From NCBI GenBank assembly GCA_007116585.1, contig SKIE01000340.1, forward strand, positions 1-10,612: 10,612 nt of DNA, written 5' to 3'. The notes beneath the pieces are model-generated. The model made no database searches and was not told the DNA's origin. It was given only the letters and a program-made list of their open reading frames with translations. This document shows, piece by piece, positions 9,017 through 10,612 of the stretch. A program made the position numbers and the translations under genes. The DNA is from Wenzhouxiangella sp. (GTDB taxonomy: Bacteria; Pseudomonadota; Gammaproteobacteria; Xanthomonadales; Wenzhouxiangellaceae). The stretch's first letter is position 1, and the number at the start of each line of letters is the position of its first letter.

Positions 9017-10332
9017 GGTGTGGTCTCCTGTTGTCCCAGCCAGACGGGCAACTCATCAAGTCGGTTGGTGGTTTCGGCGTAGTCAATCAGCTGCAATGCG
9101 GTCTCAAGGCGCCAGTCCAGTTCCTCCAGACGGGCATTGAGCAGGTCTTCCCGTGCGCTGTAGAGGCTGGACCAGTCGCCCACGCCCTCGCGCCAGCGCA
9201 GACTTTCGGTGCGCTCGCGGTCGGCGGTGCGTTCAAGCAGTCGCGCTTGAGCCTGTCTGCGAGCTTCCAGTTGCCGGAGTTGTTCTTGCAGCTGGCGGGC
9301 TTCGCGCTCGAACTCCTGCGCCAGGCTGGCCCGCTCGGCCTCCAGCGACTCGGCCCGGCGCAGCTGGGCGCTTGAGCGGGAACGGTTGACGCCGGCAAGG
9401 TCCGGTGTCCAGGTCAGCCTCAAGCCGGCGAAGTATTCGGTTTTGCGGCCGTCATCCAGGGCGCCGGAGAAATAAGGCCCGGTTTGACCCGTCAGATCAA
9501 GGCGCCATTGATCGGCCCGTCGCAAATGCTCCGCATCGGCCCGTTGACGCTCTGCAGCCTGCTCCAGGCTGGTCAACAACGGGCTGGCTGGTTCGGCTGA
9601 ATGGTCTGCATTGGGATGGGGATCCCGGACAGCGGGCGCCCTGAGCTCGAGCCACTTTGGGCGCACATCAGCTTGATCGGCCAGCAGCGCCAGCTTGATT
9701 CGGCTGCTGCGGTCTGCATCATCGGTTTCACGCTGCTCCACCGCACGCCTGGATGCGGCCTGTTCGGCGCGGATCAGCTCGTCGGTGGGGGCTACGCCCT
9801 CGGCGCTGCGTCGGCGCAGCGCGTTGGTCAGCGCATTGAAGTCCTGATCTGCAGAGTGCAATATGGCGGCCCGTTCGGCATGCGCGGCTGCGCTGACATA
9901 CATTCGCGCGACCTCGGCGCGGAAGCTCAAATCGCGCGCTTGCTGCTGCGAAATCGCCTCGGCCCGAGCCCGCTCCAGCGCCCGCTGGCTGGATGTCCGG
10001 CCACTGTCAACCAGCGTCCAGTTGACCCGCGCGACAATCTCGCCCCGGCTGGTCACGCCCCGGGCGCGCTCTTCGCCGGGACTCACGCGCTGCCCGTAGT
10101 CACCGCCGGCTTCGACTTGCAGTTCGGGTAACGTGCTTCTTCGCAGGGCCGTAAGCTCGTCCTCCTCGGCCTCGACCAGCAATTGTCCGGCCAGGTACAG
10201 CGGTTGATTATCGATACTCCAATTCCAGACCGAGGCCAGTGAATGCGTTGCATCGTCGGACTCGGCCAGCAGCGCAGGGGCCCAGCAGGCGGCAACCAGG
10301 CACAGCCAGAGGCGTCTTATCGGGTGCAGCAT
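9013..10332 (-). CDS. Outer-membrane efflux factor, TolC/OEP family
   Basis: With the ATG at 10332 the protein has 439 residues, normal for the family of trimeric outer-membrane channels. Residues 1-23 form an export signal (MLHPIRR, then a hydrophobic run to ALLA). VAAC at 13-16 also fits a lipobox, so a lipoprotein anchored at Cys16, as in OprM, is possible. The mature part shows two long helical blocks rich in A, R, E, Q and L (about 105-225 and 270-415) with beta-strand-like stretches between (YFSGAL, EYFAGLRLTWTPD), the duplicated OEP pattern. The frame stays open to 10530, but those 66 extra codons would precede the signal peptide and span the likely promoter, so I chose 10332. GGGAG lies ten bases upstream of it. 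It is the first gene of the efflux operon. Confidence 0.88.
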   Translation of the reverse strand: MLHPIRRLWLCLVAACWAPALLAESDDATHSLASVWNWSIDNQPLYLAGQLLVEAEEDELTALRRSTLPELQVEAGGDYGQRVSPGEERARGVTSRGEIVARVNWTLVDSGRTSSQRALERARAEAISQQQARDLSFRAEVARMYVSAAAHAERAAILHSADQDFNALTNALRRRSAEGVAPTDELIRAEQAASRRAVEQRETDDADRSSRIKLALLADQADVRPKWLELRAPAVRDPHPNADHSAEPASPLLTSLEQAAERQRADAEHLRRADQWRLDLTGQTGPYFSGALDDGRKTEYFAGLRLTWTPDLAGVNRSRSSAQLRRAESLEAERASLAQEFEREARQLQEQLRQLEARRQAQARLLERTADRERTESLRWREGVGDWSSLYSAREDLLNARLEELDWRLETALQLIDYAETTNRLDELPVWLGQQETTP

Positions 10333-10375
10333 TGGCAAGCGACTCCCAAGCTTTTGATCGCGCGGAAAACCACCC

Positions 10376-10404
10376 AGTATAAGGAGCCACTGAGTGCGCT
10401 GCAC
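10376..10404 (-). promoter_or_regulatory. Candidate promoter -10 with overlapping dyads upstream of the efflux operon
   Basis: On the minus strand TATACT (10376-10381) is a near-consensus -10, about 44 bases before the ATG at 10332. The -35 region is poor. Between them lie two small dyads, CACT-G-AGTG (10388-10396) and GTGC-GCT-GCAC (10394-10404), which share bases and could be an operator. A weak -35 and a dyad at the promoter fit a regulated gene, but the dyads are short and could be chance. Confidence 0.4.
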
Positions 10405-10517
10405 CAGTACACCGTCATTTTGCAGGTTACCGATTGACGTCAGCCTCAAAGCACCCGCCCGATTGCTTGCAGCCACTTTAAATACAGCATCACCTGACTT
10501 ACCCTTGAGGGACAGGC

Positions 10518-10523
10518 AGGAGG
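10518..10523 (+). promoter_or_regulatory. Perfect Shine-Dalgarno for a TTG start
   Basis: AGGAGG lies six bases before the TTG at 10530. This is the strongest ribosome binding site in the window and decides the otherwise overlooked start of the divergent gene. Confidence 0.8.
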
Positions 10524-10529
10524 TAATCA

Positions 10530-10612
10530 TTGACTGAACAGGTAGCGAAAATTCCGCCGATTGACCCCGCCCATGCCGCCGTCATTGAACGATATGGCGG
10601 CACAATGACAGC
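10530..10612 (+). CDS. 5' end of a divergent gene, possibly a GbsR/MarR-like regulator (partial)
   Basis: Twenty-seven complete codons run from TTG to the end of the window without a stop. They encode a short polar leader and then a stretch ending in AAVIERYGGTMTA. Evidence that this is real: a perfect AGGAGG at ideal spacing and an open frame. The ERYG-x-T pattern near the N-terminus recalls winged-helix MarR/GbsR-type regulators, in which a similar helix precedes the DNA-binding part. A regulator divergent from an RND operon is a common arrangement. The family call is a guess from a dozen residues plus context; the gene itself is better supported. It has low-frequency TTG initiation, which would limit its expression despite the strong ribosome binding site. 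Confidence 0.6.
   Translation, partial: MTEQVAKIPPIDPAHAAVIERYGGTMT

Larger units (their letters stand above)
10333..10529. other. Divergent intergenic region between efflux operon and candidate regulator
   Basis: This 197-base region separates the outer-membrane factor gene from the divergent TTG-start gene. It holds the candidate minus-strand promoter described for 10376-10404 and an AT-rich patch (TTTAAATA, 10477-10484). The 8-base palindrome TGACGTCA is at 10435-10442. I could not pick out a convincing plus-strand promoter. Confidence 0.5.

Noticed and set aside
10333..10530. N-terminal extension of the outer-membrane factor to an ATG at 10530
   Set aside because: It would put 66 residues ahead of a normal export signal and cover the likely promoter (TATACT at 10376-10381).

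Overview
The window is GC-rich, tightly packed chromosomal DNA. It most likely comes from a gammaproteobacterium: the alternative ubiquinone hydroxylase type, the tripartite RND efflux operon with a lipoprotein adaptor, and the codon use all fit a Chromatiales/Xanthomonadales-like lineage. The genus cannot be fixed from this sequence. I see no IS element, tRNA, rRNA, CRISPR array or phage gene.

Layout, left to right. (1) Positions 1-1049, plus strand: the 3' end of a UbiM/UbiH-type FAD monooxygenase, then a DUF4126 membrane protein five bases later. They end at a clear hairpin terminator (1049-1077) with A and T tracts on opposite sides, so it can serve both strands. (2) Positions 1104-1595, minus strand: a small secreted single-domain fasciclin (FAS1) protein that converges on that terminator. 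(3) Positions 1791-4908, plus strand: a two-gene unit of a ThDP enzyme of the acetolactate synthase family and an aldehyde dehydrogenase, 34 bases apart. (4) Positions 4905-10332, minus strand: a translationally coupled outer-membrane factor / adaptor / RND pump operon. Its two internal junctions are ATGA overlaps. Its last gene overlaps the aldehyde dehydrogenase tail-to-tail by four bases. (5) From 10530, plus strand: the first 27 codons of a divergent gene with a TTG start and a perfect AGGAGG ribosome binding site. It is probably the local regulator of the efflux operon, but too little is present to prove the family.

How the genes may work together. The efflux genes form a complete tripartite exporter (outer-membrane channel, periplasmic adaptor, inner-membrane proton-driven pump) with a divergent candidate regulator. 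The ThDP enzyme and aldehyde dehydrogenase look like a dedicated pair in which a 2-oxo acid is decarboxylated or ligated and an aldehyde is oxidised; their substrate cannot be read from the sequence. The oddest points are the mixed active-site signature of the ThDP enzyme, the altered proton-relay residues of the RND pump, and a 17-bp nested hairpin just past the aldehyde dehydrogenase stop, inside the 3' end of the opposing pump gene. I found nothing that clearly amounts to a new biological system.
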